In this document: positions 45,171 to 53,644 of the stretch, in pieces | How the letters are laid out: each line of letters starts with the position of its first letter | How positions within the stretch are numbered: the first letter of the stretch is position 1 | Source of the DNA: Caballeronia pedi | GTDB taxonomy: Bacteria > Pseudomonadota > Gammaproteobacteria > Burkholderiales > Burkholderiaceae | Assembly: GCF_001544915.2 (NCBI RefSeq) | Contig: NZ_FCOE02000025.1 | Location: 1-64,000 of the forward strand | Length of the DNA: 64,000 bases | Reading direction: 5' to 3' | Made by a program: the position numbers and the translations under genes | Notes under the pieces: generated by a model | What the model was told of the DNA's origin: nothing | The model's database searches: none | What the model saw: only the letters and a program-made list of their open reading frames with translations

Positions 45171-46946
45171 ATGTTTAAAAACGCATTCGGCGTGGTGCAG
45201 AAAGTCGGCAAATCGCTGATGCTGCCGGTCGCGGTTTTGCCGGTCGCGGGCCTCTTGCTCGGCCTCGGCGCGACCGATTTCCACGGCTACGTCCCGGCCA
45301 TCGTGCTGGAGTTGATGAAGAACGCGGGCGACGTGATCTTCGGCAACCTGCCGTTGATCTTCGCAATCGGCGTCGCGCTCGGCTTCACGGAGAACGACGG
45401 CGTGTCCGGCATCGCCGCGACCATCGGCTATCTCGTGATGACGGCAACGCTCGGCGTGATCGCGAAGGTCGAAGGCGTTGAGACCTCGATGATCATGGGC
45501 ATTCCGTCGATCCAGACCGGCGTGTTCGGCGGCATTCTCGCGGGTGGTCTTGCCGCGTGGATGTTCAACCGCTATTACAAGATTGCGCTGCCGGCCTATC
45601 TCGGCTTCTTCGCGGGCAAGCGCTTCGTGCCGATCGTGACGGCCATCGGTTCGATCTTGCTCGGCGCGATCCTGTCGGTGGTGTGGCCGCCGATCGGCGG
45701 TGTGATCAAGGCCTTCTCGCAATGGGCGGCGGTTTCCGATCCGCGCACGGCAGCGACGGTTTATGGTTTCGTCGAACGTCTGCTGATTCCCTTCGGCTTG
45801 CATCACATCTGGAACGTGCCGTTCTTCTTCGAAGCGGGCAGTTTCCTCGATCCGACCACCGGCAAGGTGGTTCACGGCGACATCAACCGCTTCTTCGCGG
45901 GCGATCCCACGGCGGGCATTCTGTCGGGCGCGTTCCTGTTCAAGATGTTCGGTCTGCCTGCGGCGGCCATCGCGATCTGGCATTGCGCGAAGCCGGAGAA
46001 GAAGGTCGCGGTCGGCGGCATGATGGTGTCGGCGGCGCTGACTTCGTTTCTGACGGGCATTACCGAGCCGATCGAGTTCGCGTTCCTGTTCGTCGCGCCG
46101 GTGCTGTACTTCATTCACGCGTGTCTGGCGGCGTCGGCGCAGTTCGTCGCCAATACGCTGAACATGCACATGGGCTTCACGTTCTCGCAAGGCGCGATCG
46201 ACTTTCTGATGTTCAACCTGATCGGCAACAAGGCGACGCACGCGTGGTACGTGTTCATCCTCGGGCCGATCTACGCCGGGATCTATTACTGTGTGTTCCG
46301 CTTCGTGATCAGCCGCTTCGATATGAAGACGCCTGGACGTGAGGACGATACGGTGGCGAGCGCGGCGATGAGCACGGGCGTGGGCGGACGCTCGCGCGAT
46401 CTCGTGCTGGCTTTCGGCGGGCGATCGAACATCAAGAGTCTCGATGCGTGCATCACGCGGCTGCGCATCACGGTGAACGATCCGTCGCTCGTCGACGATG
46501 CCCGATTGAAGGCGCTCGGCGCGGCGGGCGTCTTGCGTGTCGGTAATGGCGTGCAGGCGATTTTCGGGCCGCTGTCGGAAAACATGAAAACCGACATGCA
46601 GGAATACCTGAAGACGGCGGGCAGCGATGCTGAATTGCCGGTGGCAGGCGCGCCGGCCGGTGCGACGGAAGCTGTAGTCGCGCCAGCGGCGGTGGCCGCG
46701 CAGGATACGGCGCAGCAGAAGGCGCGCGCGGAGAAGATTCGCGCGGCGCTGGGCGGCGCGGCCAATATTCTCAAGCTCGAGCCGCTTGCGGCTACACGGC
46801 TGCGTGTCGCGCTCGGGGATGCTTCGCGTCTGGATGCGTCGGCGCTGAAAGCGGCTGGTGTTGCGGCGACGCAAGCGCTTGGCAATGGCGAGATGGATCT
46901 GATCGTTGGGCTCGAAGCGGAGAATCTCGCGGGGGTGATACGGTAG
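45171..46946 (+). CDS. nagE: PTS N-acetylglucosamine-type EIICB with an extra, cysteine-less EIIB domain
   Basis: A 591-residue membrane protein. The EIIC channel covers about residues 1-385, with substrate-site signatures HHIWNVPFFFEAG and GITEPIEFAFLFVAP. An EIIB domain follows at about 405-480, with phospho-Cys427 in SLDACITRLRITV. After an Ala/Pro linker, a second EIIB-like domain (about 520-591) has KLEPLAATRLRVAL in the matching place, so the cysteine is replaced. The duplicate can therefore not carry phosphate. Substrate specificity for N-acetylglucosamine is inferred from similarity and the nagF partner. No EIIA domain is present; NagF supplies it. Confidence 0.9.
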   Translation: MFKNAFGVVQKVGKSLMLPVAVLPVAGLLLGLGATDFHGYVPAIVLELMKNAGDVIFGNLPLIFAIGVALGFTENDGVSGIAATIGYLVMTATLGVIAKVEGVETSMIMGIPSIQTGVFGGILAGGLAAWMFNRYYKIALPAYLGFFAGKRFVPIVTAIGSILLGAILSVVWPPIGGVIKAFSQWAAVSDPRTAATVYGFVERLLIPFGLHHIWNVPFFFEAGSFLDPTTGKVVHGDINRFFAGDPTAGILSGAFLFKMFGLPAAAIAIWHCAKPEKKVAVGGMMVSAALTSFLTGITEPIEFAFLFVAPVLYFIHACLAASAQFVANTLNMHMGFTFSQGAIDFLMFNLIGNKATHAWYVFILGPIYAGIYYCVFRFVISRFDMKTPGREDDTVASAAMSTGVGGRSRDLVLAFGGRSNIKSLDACITRLRITVNDPSLVDDARLKALGAAGVLRVGNGVQAIFGPLSENMKTDMQEYLKTAGSDAELPVAGAPAGATEAVVAPAAVAAQDTAQQKARAEKIRAALGGAANILKLEPLAATRLRVALGDASRLDASALKAAGVAATQALGNGEMDLIVGLEAENLAGVIR

Positions 46947-46956
46947 AGGATCAGGA

Positions 46957-48150
46957 TCAGGATCGGGGGCGCTCGATCGCGTAATAAACACCACACCCCG
47001 CGACCACGCCCCAGAACGCCGCCCCCACGCCGAGCAAAGTCACATCGCTCAACGTGACCACGAACACGATCATCGCGCTGAGCGGCAGCGCCGAACGAAA
47101 CGCCGCGACGAACGCCTTCTCCAGCACGCCCATCATCGCGAGCCCGGCTAGAATCGCAATATACGCGCCGGGCAGACTCGCCAGCAGAAACACATACGCG
47201 GTCGAGAACACGCCGATCGCGACGCATATCACGCCCGCGATCAACGCGCCGATGTAATGCCGCCCATGCGTGCCGCCCGACACGAGGATGGCGTTGCTCG
47301 GCCCCGCCAGCACCGACGGACAACCGCCGAACGGCGCGGTTATCGCGGTCAGCACGCCGCTGTAAATCGTCACCATTCGCAACGACGTGCCGTACCCCGA
47401 CGCACGCGTCACCGCAATGCCCTGCGCGTTCTGTACGAAGAGCACGGTGATGAGCATCGGCAGCAGCAGTTGCGAGATCGCGTGAATATCGAAGTGCGGC
47501 GCGACGAGCGCGGGTGTCGCCGTCCATGCGCCGCCGGCATGACTCGGCAACTGAAAGCCCGTGGCGAAAAGAATCGCCGCGCCCGTCAGCATCGCGCCGA
47601 TCAGCGGCGCAAGCGGCGCGGCGTTGCGCCGTTCGAGCCACATCAGCCCGAAGAACGTCAGCAGCATGCCGGCGCCGATGAGCGGCGCGGCCACGCTCGA
47701 ATGCACGACCGCCAGCACGTATTTGATGAAGAGTCCGGCGATCATCGCCATGACGACGGGCATCGGCACCCATCGATCGAGCAGCGCGACCAGGTTCGTC
47801 ACGCCGAGCACGAGCAGCACGGCCGCGCAGACGAGATACGTGCCCACCGCCGCGCCGAAGCCGTATTGCGCGATCACCGGCGCGGCGAGAATCGCGCCCG
47901 GAATGGTCCAGAGAAAGAGCAAGGGCTGACGCGTCTTCCAGCTGATCGCGATGCTTGCGAGCCCGTTGATGCCGATCGACGCAAAGAGCCACGACGACGT
48001 CTGCGCCAGGCTCAGGCCGCCTTCGCGCGACGCGGCCATGATGATCGCGACCGGTCCTGTCGCCGAGAAACTCATGCTCGCCAGCGCAAGCGAAAAGTAA
48101 AGAAGCCACGAGCGGTCGATGCCGCCCCTGGATGCGTCGCCAACAGACAT
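46957..48150 (-). CDS. benE: BenE-type benzoate/aromatic acid transporter
   Basis: A 397-residue membrane protein with about 12 hydrophobic segments. BenE family blocks include FSATGPVAIIMAAS, TIPGAILAAPVIAQYGF, LPMLITVLFVQNAQGIAVTRA and TAPFGGCPSVLAGPSNAI. The ATG at 48150 is chosen because the longer reading, from 48186, begins inside the terminator hairpin at 48171-48200. It is convergent with nagE, with 10 bases between. The family exports or imports aromatic acids with protons. Its proximity to the pic cluster is suggestive, but it has its own transcript. Confidence 0.85.
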   Translation of the reverse strand: MSVGDASRGGIDRSWLLYFSLALASMSFSATGPVAIIMAASREGGLSLAQTSSWLFASIGINGLASIAISWKTRQPLLFLWTIPGAILAAPVIAQYGFGAAVGTYLVCAAVLLVLGVTNLVALLDRWVPMPVVMAMIAGLFIKYVLAVVHSSVAAPLIGAGMLLTFFGLMWLERRNAAPLAPLIGAMLTGAAILFATGFQLPSHAGGAWTATPALVAPHFDIHAISQLLLPMLITVLFVQNAQGIAVTRASGYGTSLRMVTIYSGVLTAITAPFGGCPSVLAGPSNAILVSGGTHGRHYIGALIAGVICVAIGVFSTAYVFLLASLPGAYIAILAGLAMMGVLEKAFVAAFRSALPLSAMIVFVVTLSDVTLLGVGAAFWGVVAGCGVYYAIERPRS

Positions 48151-48170
48151 GAATAGCGCCCGGACAGAAA

Positions 48171-48200
48171 CGATCCCGCATCGCATCCGATGCGGGATCG
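48171..48200 (-). terminator. Rho-independent terminator of the symporter gene
   Basis: A 13-bp perfect stem (CGATCCCGCATCG / CGATGCGGGATCG) with a four-base loop. On the minus strand it is followed by TTTCT. It begins 22 bases after the stop codon of the MHS symporter (48223), so it ends that transcript before benE. Confidence 0.75.
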
Positions 48201-48222
48201 CGAAAGGATCAAACGCCCGGCA

Positions 48223-49548
48223 TCAATGCGCGGCCGTTGCTTCGGCATGCACGGGCGCACGCCAGAGAAGGCCGATGATCACGCCGAGCACGCAAAGCGC
48301 GCCAATGTACCACGCAGGCGCCATCGTGATGCCCTGCCGCCCCACCATGAACGAGGCGATGGCGGGCGCCGTGCCGCCGAAGATCGCATAGGCGGTGTTG
48401 TACGACAGCGCGAAGCCGGTGAAGCGCACTTCGGGCGGAAAGCTCTTCACGATGATGTAAGGTCCGAGCGTGATGGTCCCGATGAGGAAGCCGCCGAGAA
48501 TATAGAGCGTCCATACCGACTGGCTACCCGAGGCGAGACTCATGTAGAACGCGCCGCACACGAGCAGCATCGCGGCACTGCCGATCGCATACGCGCGGCC
48601 GCCGCCGATCTTGTCCGCCGCCCATCCCGCGAGCGTGCTGCCGAGAATCAGACCGAAGATCGACCACGAATTGTTGGTGAACACGTCCTTCGCCGGAAAA
48701 TGGAACTGCGATTGCAGGAACGTCGGCGTATAGAGGAAGTACAGCACGAAGATGCCGGAGAACACCCACGTCGCCAGCAGCGAGACGGCCACCGCGCCGC
48801 GATGTTCCTTCAGCACCACCGCGAGTGGCAGACGCGCATCGGCTTCACGCTTCGCGCGCAGCGCCTCGAACACCGGCGTTTCCTGCAGATAGCGGCGCAG
48901 ATAGACCGAGATCAGGCCGAACACGCCGCCCGCGATGAACGGCAGACGCCAGCCCCAGGTCTTCAGTTCCGCCGGGTCCATGTTGCCGATCAGGAACTTC
49001 GCCGACAGCGCGCCGAGCAGGATGCCGGTGCACAGTCCCGACATCAGCAGGCCGCACGCGAGACCGACGCGATCCCGCCGCACATGCTCCGAGCAGAAGA
49101 TCCACGCGCCCGGCACTTCCCCGCCGACGGAGAGCCCCTGCAGCACGCGGCACAACAGAAACAGCAGCGGCGCGACCATACCGAGCATCGCATAGCTCGG
49201 CAGCAAACCGATGAGCAAGGTCGGCGCGGCCATCAGGAACAGGCTCAGTGCGAACATCTTCTTGCGGCCGATGCGATCACCGAAGTGAGCGAAGAAGATG
49301 CCGCCGATCGGACGCACGAGATAGCCCGCCGCGAAGATGCAGAAGACTTCGAGCTGCGCGAGCCACTCGGGTGTCTGCGGCGGGAAGAACACGGTCGCGA
49401 GCAGCTTCGTGAAGAACACCGCGACGATGAAATCGTAGTACTCCAGCGCACCGCCGAGCGACGCCAGCATGAGCGTCTTGATATCGTTGCGCGACATCGA
49501 CCGCCCATGAATGGCGACGTCGTCCGTCTGTACAGGGGTAGAACTCAT
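48223..49548 (-). CDS. MFS metabolite:H+ symporter, candidate picolinate uptake
   Basis: A 441-residue MHS-family carrier. Motifs include GGALEYYDFIVAVFF, HFGDRIGRKKMFALS, VLQGLSVGGEVPGAWIFCSEH and PPEVRFTGFALSYNTAYA. GGAGCCAAAG precedes the ATG. It is divergent from the MarR gene picR, and two TCAG-N4-CTGA sites lie in the gap, so it is probably under PicR control. Import of picolinate, or of a related pyridine acid, is inferred from that. Confidence 0.88.
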   Translation of the reverse strand: MSSTPVQTDDVAIHGRSMSRNDIKTLMLASLGGALEYYDFIVAVFFTKLLATVFFPPQTPEWLAQLEVFCIFAAGYLVRPIGGIFFAHFGDRIGRKKMFALSLFLMAAPTLLIGLLPSYAMLGMVAPLLFLLCRVLQGLSVGGEVPGAWIFCSEHVRRDRVGLACGLLMSGLCTGILLGALSAKFLIGNMDPAELKTWGWRLPFIAGGVFGLISVYLRRYLQETPVFEALRAKREADARLPLAVVLKEHRGAVAVSLLATWVFSGIFVLYFLYTPTFLQSQFHFPAKDVFTNNSWSIFGLILGSTLAGWAADKIGGGRAYAIGSAAMLLVCGAFYMSLASGSQSVWTLYILGGFLIGTITLGPYIIVKSFPPEVRFTGFALSYNTAYAIFGGTAPAIASFMVGRQGITMAPAWYIGALCVLGVIIGLLWRAPVHAEATAAH

Positions 49549-49599
49549 CTTTGGCTCCAGACTCTGAGTGAGGTGACGTGTAACGCATTCGCCATTTAA

Positions 49600-49611
49600 T
49601 CAGCATGCTGA
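49600..49611. promoter_or_regulatory. PicR-type operator, site 1
   Basis: TCAGCATGCTGA is a perfect 12-bp palindrome within a 14-bp one (49599-49612). It fits the TCAG-N4-CT pattern bound by NicR/PicR MarR-family repressors. It lies 52 bases before the symporter start codon. Confidence 0.65.
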
Positions 49612-49615
49612 TCAT

Positions 49616-49644
49616 TCATGCGCTTGCTGGCTGCAAGCGCATGA
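49616..49644. repeat. 12-bp perfect inverted repeat in the picR-symporter gap
   Basis: TCATGCGCTTGC and GCAAGCGCATGA flank a five-base centre (TGGCT). It is too long for a typical MarR half-site pair and differs from the adjacent operators. It may be the target of another regulator, or a hairpin if transcribed towards picR. Its role is unknown. Confidence 0.6.
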
Positions 49645-49682
49645 GCAAATCCGCTCTGATACCTGCGCGACGCATCGTTCTG

Positions 49683-49721
49683 TTGACTTCGTGTATTGAC
49701 TTCGATCATTGACTTATTGCG
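49683..49721. repeat. three 13-bp direct repeats starting TTGACTT
   Basis: TTGACTT recurs at 49683, 49696 and 49709, exactly 13 bases apart. The first two 13-mers match at 10 positions. Each contains a -35-like TTGACT, but no well-spaced -10 element is obvious after them. They lie between the two PicR-type sites upstream of picR. Confidence 0.6.
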
Positions 49722-49741
49722 CTCCTGCCTTCAGCATTTCG

Positions 49742-49753
49742 TCAGTACGCTGA
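49742..49753. promoter_or_regulatory. PicR-type operator, site 2
   Basis: TCAGTACGCTGA, a near-palindrome with the same TCAG-N4-CTGA frame as sites 1 and 3. It lies 101 bases before the picR start codon, well placed for autoregulation. Confidence 0.6.
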
Positions 49754-49854
49754 TAGATAGCTTTGTATCCGGAAAAAAATGGGAGCGCAACTGTGATTGC
49801 ACCTACAATCTCTAATCTCCCGTGTGACTTGAACTTCTTCGAAAAAGGTTAAGG

Positions 49855-50361
49855 ATGGGCACCGTTGCAGAGAAAAAAGCTGCCGTTTCCGACAGCGGCA
49901 TCGAGACCGGACATTTGTGGCAGCGCCCGGGATTTCTGATCCGCCGGCTCAACCAGATTCACATCGCGCTGTTCTTCGAGTGCTGCAAGGACTTCGCCAT
50001 CACGCCGGTGCAATACGGCTTGCTGACGACGCTGAGCGAGCGGCCCGGGCTCGATCAGACATCGCTGTGCGCGGAAGTCGGTGTCGATCGCACGACGATG
50101 GCCGACGTGCTGCGCCGTCTCGAGGAGCGCGGCCTCGTAAAGCGCGAACCGAGCCCTCACGACGGGCGTCTCAAGATCGCGAACATCACCGCGAAAGGAC
50201 GCCGCACGATGAAGGACATGTACGGCAGCATGCGCGAAGCGCAGGTACGATTCCTGGAGCCGTTGAGTGCGGAAGATCGGGTTCATTTCGTGCGTATGAT
50301 GATGAAACTCGTCGAAGGCAATAACCAGTACGGCCGTACTTCACTCAAGCATTTCGACTGA
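49855..50361 (+). CDS. picR: MarR-family repressor of the picolinate cluster
   Basis: A 168-residue MarR protein. The winged helix is at about residues 58-115 (GLDQTSLCAEVGVDRTTMAD, then the wing EPSPHDGRLKIANITAKG). It is closely similar in layout to NicR, the nicotinate-pathway repressor. It stands at the end of the pic cluster, its stop codon abutting that of the convergent MFS gene. Three TCAG-N4-CTGA sites lie in front of picR, the divergent symporter and picC. Repression relieved by a pathway pyridine is the expected mode; the inducer cannot be read from sequence. Confidence 0.87.
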   Translation: MGTVAEKKAAVSDSGIETGHLWQRPGFLIRRLNQIHIALFFECCKDFAITPVQYGLLTTLSERPGLDQTSLCAEVGVDRTTMADVLRRLEERGLVKREPSPHDGRLKIANITAKGRRTMKDMYGSMREAQVRFLEPLSAEDRVHFVRMMMKLVEGNNQYGRTSLKHFD

Positions 50362-51957
50362 CTACTGCGTGATGTCGCGGCGGTACGTTTCGGGCACGAA
50401 GAGCGTACCGACCGCGAACGACACGAGCGCGATGACGATCGGATACCAGAGCCCGAAATAGACGTCGCCGCGTGCGACCGCCATCGCGGACACCACGAAC
50501 GGCAGCATGCCGCCGAACCAGCCCGAGCCGAGATGGAACGGCAACGATAGCGATGTATAACGGATACGCGCAGGAAAGAGTTCGACCATGAACGCGGCCA
50601 TCGGTCCATAGACCATCGCGAGATACAAGAGCAGTAGCCACATCAGGAAGATGACCATCGGGGCATCGATTCTCGCGGGGTCTGCATGCGCGGACCAGCC
50701 CGACGCGATCAACGCCTTCTCCAGTTCACGTCTGTCGCTGCCCTGCAGCACGATCGAACCGATTTCCGTCGATACCGCTTCGCCCGTTCGCAGCGGCGCG
50801 CGACTGTACGAAACGCCCGATGCGCTGAGAAACGAACGTATGCGGTCGCATTCCGTCACCGGCGCGGAGAACAGCGTGAAGCGGCAATCGTCTGCACGAA
50901 TGGTCACGGGCGCGCGTTTCTGGAATGCCTCCAGTTGAGGATTCGCATAATGCGTGAGCGCATGAAAGATCGGTTGCGTGGTTGCGGCGAGCAACAGGCA
51001 CGCGAGCATCATGATCCATTTTCTTCCGACGCGATCCGACAGCCAGCCGAACACGAGATAGAACGGAAACACCGCGATCAATGCAATCGCGAGAAAAAGA
51101 TTGACCGTGTTTGGCGCGACCTTCAACGTGTTCTGCAGGAAGTACATCGAATAGAAGTGACCCGTGCCGAACACGACCCCGACGCCGGATGCCGTGCTGA
51201 ACAGCATGATCAGCACGTACTTCAGGTTCTCCCATTTGCCGAAGCTCTCCCCTATCGGCGATTTCGACAGGCGGCCCGCCTGCTTCATGTCGCGAAACGT
51301 CGGCGACTCGGCGAGCTTCGTGCGCAGATAGACCGAGATCGCGAGCAGCAAAATCGATACGAGAAACGGCATGCGCCATCCCCAGCTCCGGAACGCAGCT
51401 TCGTCCATCGCGGCGCGGCTGATGCTCACCGCCGCGATCGATGCGAGCAGACCGAGCGTCGCCGTGGTTTGCAGCGAGCTCGTAAAGAAGCCGCGACGGT
51501 CTGCGGGCGAATGCTCCGCGAGATAGGTCGCCGCGCCGCCCGTTTCGCCGCCGAGCGCGAATCCCTGCAACAGCCGCAACGCGACCAGCAAGACCGGCGC
51601 GATCATGCCGATCTGCTCGAACGAAGGCAACAAGCCCACGCCGATCGTCGCGACGCCCATCAGCACGATGGTCGCCATGAACGTGTACTTGCGGCCGATG
51701 CGGTCGCCGAGCCTGCCGAAGAACAGCGCGCCGAGCGGCCGCACGAGAAAGCCCGCGCCGAAGGTGGCGAGGCTCGCGAGGAAAGCGACCGTATCGTTGC
51801 CGCTCGGAAAGAACAAGGTGCTGAACGTGCCCGCCAGCGCGGCGTAGATATAGAAGTCATACCATTCGAGCAACGCACCGAACGAAGACGCGATGATCAG
51901 CGTGAATTCGTGACGCGTGACTACGCGGTGCGACCGCTCCGAAAGAGACGTGGCCAT
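50362..51957 (-). CDS. MFS symporter with enlarged external loop, pic operon
   Basis: A 531-residue MHS-family carrier (SFGALLEWYDFYIYAALAG, RLGDRIGRKYTFMA, LLQGFALGGETGGAATYLAEH). Between helices 8 and 9-10 it has about 90 extra residues with two cysteines (DDCRFTLF and VTECDRI). MHS members with such a loop are known in Burkholderia relatives. The ATG at 51957 follows the picF stop by 13 bases; a start at 52005 would overlap picF. It is the last gene of the picC-led operon and probably imports picolinate or exports an intermediate. Confidence 0.87.
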   Translation of the reverse strand: MATSLSERSHRVVTRHEFTLIIASSFGALLEWYDFYIYAALAGTFSTLFFPSGNDTVAFLASLATFGAGFLVRPLGALFFGRLGDRIGRKYTFMATIVLMGVATIGVGLLPSFEQIGMIAPVLLVALRLLQGFALGGETGGAATYLAEHSPADRRGFFTSSLQTTATLGLLASIAAVSISRAAMDEAAFRSWGWRMPFLVSILLLAISVYLRTKLAESPTFRDMKQAGRLSKSPIGESFGKWENLKYVLIMLFSTASGVGVVFGTGHFYSMYFLQNTLKVAPNTVNLFLAIALIAVFPFYLVFGWLSDRVGRKWIMMLACLLLAATTQPIFHALTHYANPQLEAFQKRAPVTIRADDCRFTLFSAPVTECDRIRSFLSASGVSYSRAPLRTGEAVSTEIGSIVLQGSDRRELEKALIASGWSAHADPARIDAPMVIFLMWLLLLYLAMVYGPMAAFMVELFPARIRYTSLSLPFHLGSGWFGGMLPFVVSAMAVARGDVYFGLWYPIVIALVSFAVGTLFVPETYRRDITQ

Positions 51958-51970
51958 GTCGATCCCATGA

Positions 51971-52594
51971 TCAAAGATCCTTGAGCAGTTCGAGCGCTTC
52001 GTCACGCGTCATCACGGCGGCATACTTCTGCGCCATGTCGAAGAGATTCGCGTCGTGCGGCGCGATCGCGCGATCGCCCACGCAGTCCGACAGCACGAAC
52101 GGACGGAACCCGTACTGCATCGCATCGACGACGGACGATCGCACGCAGCCGCTCGTCACCGCGCCCGCGATCACGAGCGTACGCACGCCGTGTTGCGTGA
52201 GCCACGCCGCGAGCGATGTGCCGAAGAACGCCGAGGGCACCGTCTTGCGCACGACGAGTTCGCCGTGCTCCGGCGTGAGTTGCGGCACGATGGCGCTGTC
52301 GCGCGAATCTTCCTTCAGCGCGAGCAGGCCGGGCACTTTCATCGTGAAGACGTTGTGATCGGCGTCGTCATCGGCGAAGACGATACGGCTGTGCGCGATC
52401 GGCCAGCGCTTCGCGCGCGCGTGCGCCAGCAATGGAATCGTATGCGCGATTGCCTGCGCAATATTGCCGCCGCCGAACACCTCGGGATTCGCGAAGCCAT
52501 TCACGAAGTCGACGATCAAAAGACCGACCGGCGCTTTCGGCTCCAGCGTCGAACCGAAGCTCTGGCGTTTGTAGGTTTCGATATCGTGGGACAT
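51971..52594 (-). CDS. picF: maleamate amidohydrolase (isochorismatase family)
   Basis: A 207-residue cysteine hydrolase. The catalytic triad falls at Asp29 (LLIVDF), Lys117 (VVRKTVP) and Cys150 (AVTSGCVRSS), the numbering of P. putida NicF. It converts maleamate to maleate and ammonia, the sixth step of picolinate breakdown. It lies 15 bases after picD. An alternative assignment as another isochorismatase-like amidase is unlikely given the neighbours. Confidence 0.92.
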   Translation of the reverse strand: MSHDIETYKRQSFGSTLEPKAPVGLLIVDFVNGFANPEVFGGGNIAQAIAHTIPLLAHARAKRWPIAHSRIVFADDDADHNVFTMKVPGLLALKEDSRDSAIVPQLTPEHGELVVRKTVPSAFFGTSLAAWLTQHGVRTLVIAGAVTSGCVRSSVVDAMQYGFRPFVLSDCVGDRAIAPHDANLFDMAQKYAAVMTRDEALELLKDL

Positions 52595-52609
52595 GTTGGA
52601 TTCTTCTTG

Positions 52610-53644
52610 TTAGCGATCGAGAACCACGCCATCGCGCACGACGGGCTCGCCGTCGAGAAAGACATCGCAATGACGCAGCGGTATGTCGATATGGCAGGTC
52701 GTCGTGCGGCTGCCGCCCGCTTCGTTGTTCGGGCCGAGCGAAAACAGGAAGTTGCCTTCGAACGCACGCGCATCCATGCCGATGGTCGCTTCGCGGTCAT
52801 ACAGTCCGAGCGTCGACCAGTGCGCGCGCGGCTGCAATCCCCAGCCGATATGCGAGATCGCATACGCTTCGGGATCGTTGAAAGTGGCCATGTATTCGCT
52901 GAGCAATTGGGCATCGACGCCGCCTTCGATGCGCGTCGCATAGCCGCCTTCGATGGTCAGTTCGATGCGCTCCTGCGCGTAACTCTTCTGCGGCAGCAGG
53001 ATATCGCCGCGATCGATCACGATGCGGCCGTGCGCCTTGCCATCGTTCGGAAACGTCAGCGCGAAGCCGCTCGGCCAATGATCCCAGCGACCGGGTTCAT
53101 CGACGAAACCGTATTCGGCGATCGGTTCGAATTCGCCCAGCGGACAATGGAAATCGGTGCCGGCCGCGGACACGATATGCATCTCCCTTGCACGCGCGAT
53201 ACGCGCCTGCGCGGCGAGCACGCGTTCACGATCGCCGGGGGTCGGCACGAGGCGCGTGAGCACTTCGGGCGGTTCCACCGCGAGCAGAATCTTCGTGCCG
53301 GTCTTGAGAATATCGAGTTGCTCGGGCGAGAACAGCAAGGTCATCAGATCGAGTACGAGATCGCTTTCCTTCAACGCGGCGATGGCCGCGCGATTGCCGG
53401 TCAACGGCGTCGTGCCTAGATAAGCGAGCGAATCGCGGCTCAACGCTTTCTCGCCGTTGACGGGCGGCAGATCGAGACGATTGACGATCGCGCCCATCGA
53501 TTGCGTCGCGATCAAGGCGGTCGCAAGCGTTTGTGGATGCGTGGATGCGCTCGTGAGAATGGTCACGGTCTGTCCCGCTTCGAGGCGCGAGAGCTTGAGG
53601 ACTTGAGTCCACGCATCGACCATCTGATAGTCACTGACTGGCAT
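52610..53644 (-). CDS. picD: 2,5-dihydroxypyridine 5,6-dioxygenase
   Basis: A 344-residue non-haem iron dioxygenase of the NicX type. The iron ligands of P. putida NicX fall at identical positions: His265 (AISHIGWGLQP), His318 and Asp320 (TCHIDIPLR). Long stretches such as TGTKILLAVEPPEVLTR and EPGRWDHWPSGF are near-identical to NicX as I recall it. It opens the ring of 2,5-dihydroxypyridine to N-formylmaleamate. GGAGG five bases upstream sets the ATG at 53644, which overlaps the end of picE by 14 bases. Confidence 0.95.
   Translation of the reverse strand: MPVSDYQMVDAWTQVLKLSRLEAGQTVTILTSASTHPQTLATALIATQSMGAIVNRLDLPPVNGEKALSRDSLAYLGTTPLTGNRAAIAALKESDLVLDLMTLLFSPEQLDILKTGTKILLAVEPPEVLTRLVPTPGDRERVLAAQARIARAREMHIVSAAGTDFHCPLGEFEPIAEYGFVDEPGRWDHWPSGFALTFPNDGKAHGRIVIDRGDILLPQKSYAQERIELTIEGGYATRIEGGVDAQLLSEYMATFNDPEAYAISHIGWGLQPRAHWSTLGLYDREATIGMDARAFEGNFLFSLGPNNEAGGSRTTTCHIDIPLRHCDVFLDGEPVVRDGVVLDR

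Noticed and set aside
43445..45211. 588-codon minus-strand frame across nagF
   Set aside because: Antisense shadow; the plus strand carries three phosphotransferase active sites.
46946..46966. Tandem GGATCA repeats after nagE
   Set aside because: Three six-base copies at a convergent gene end; too short and common to mean anything alone.
45102..46994. 630-codon minus-strand frame across nagE
   Set aside because: It is the antisense shadow of a GC-rich gene: Arg/His/Asp-rich, no domain, while the plus strand encodes a clear EIICB.
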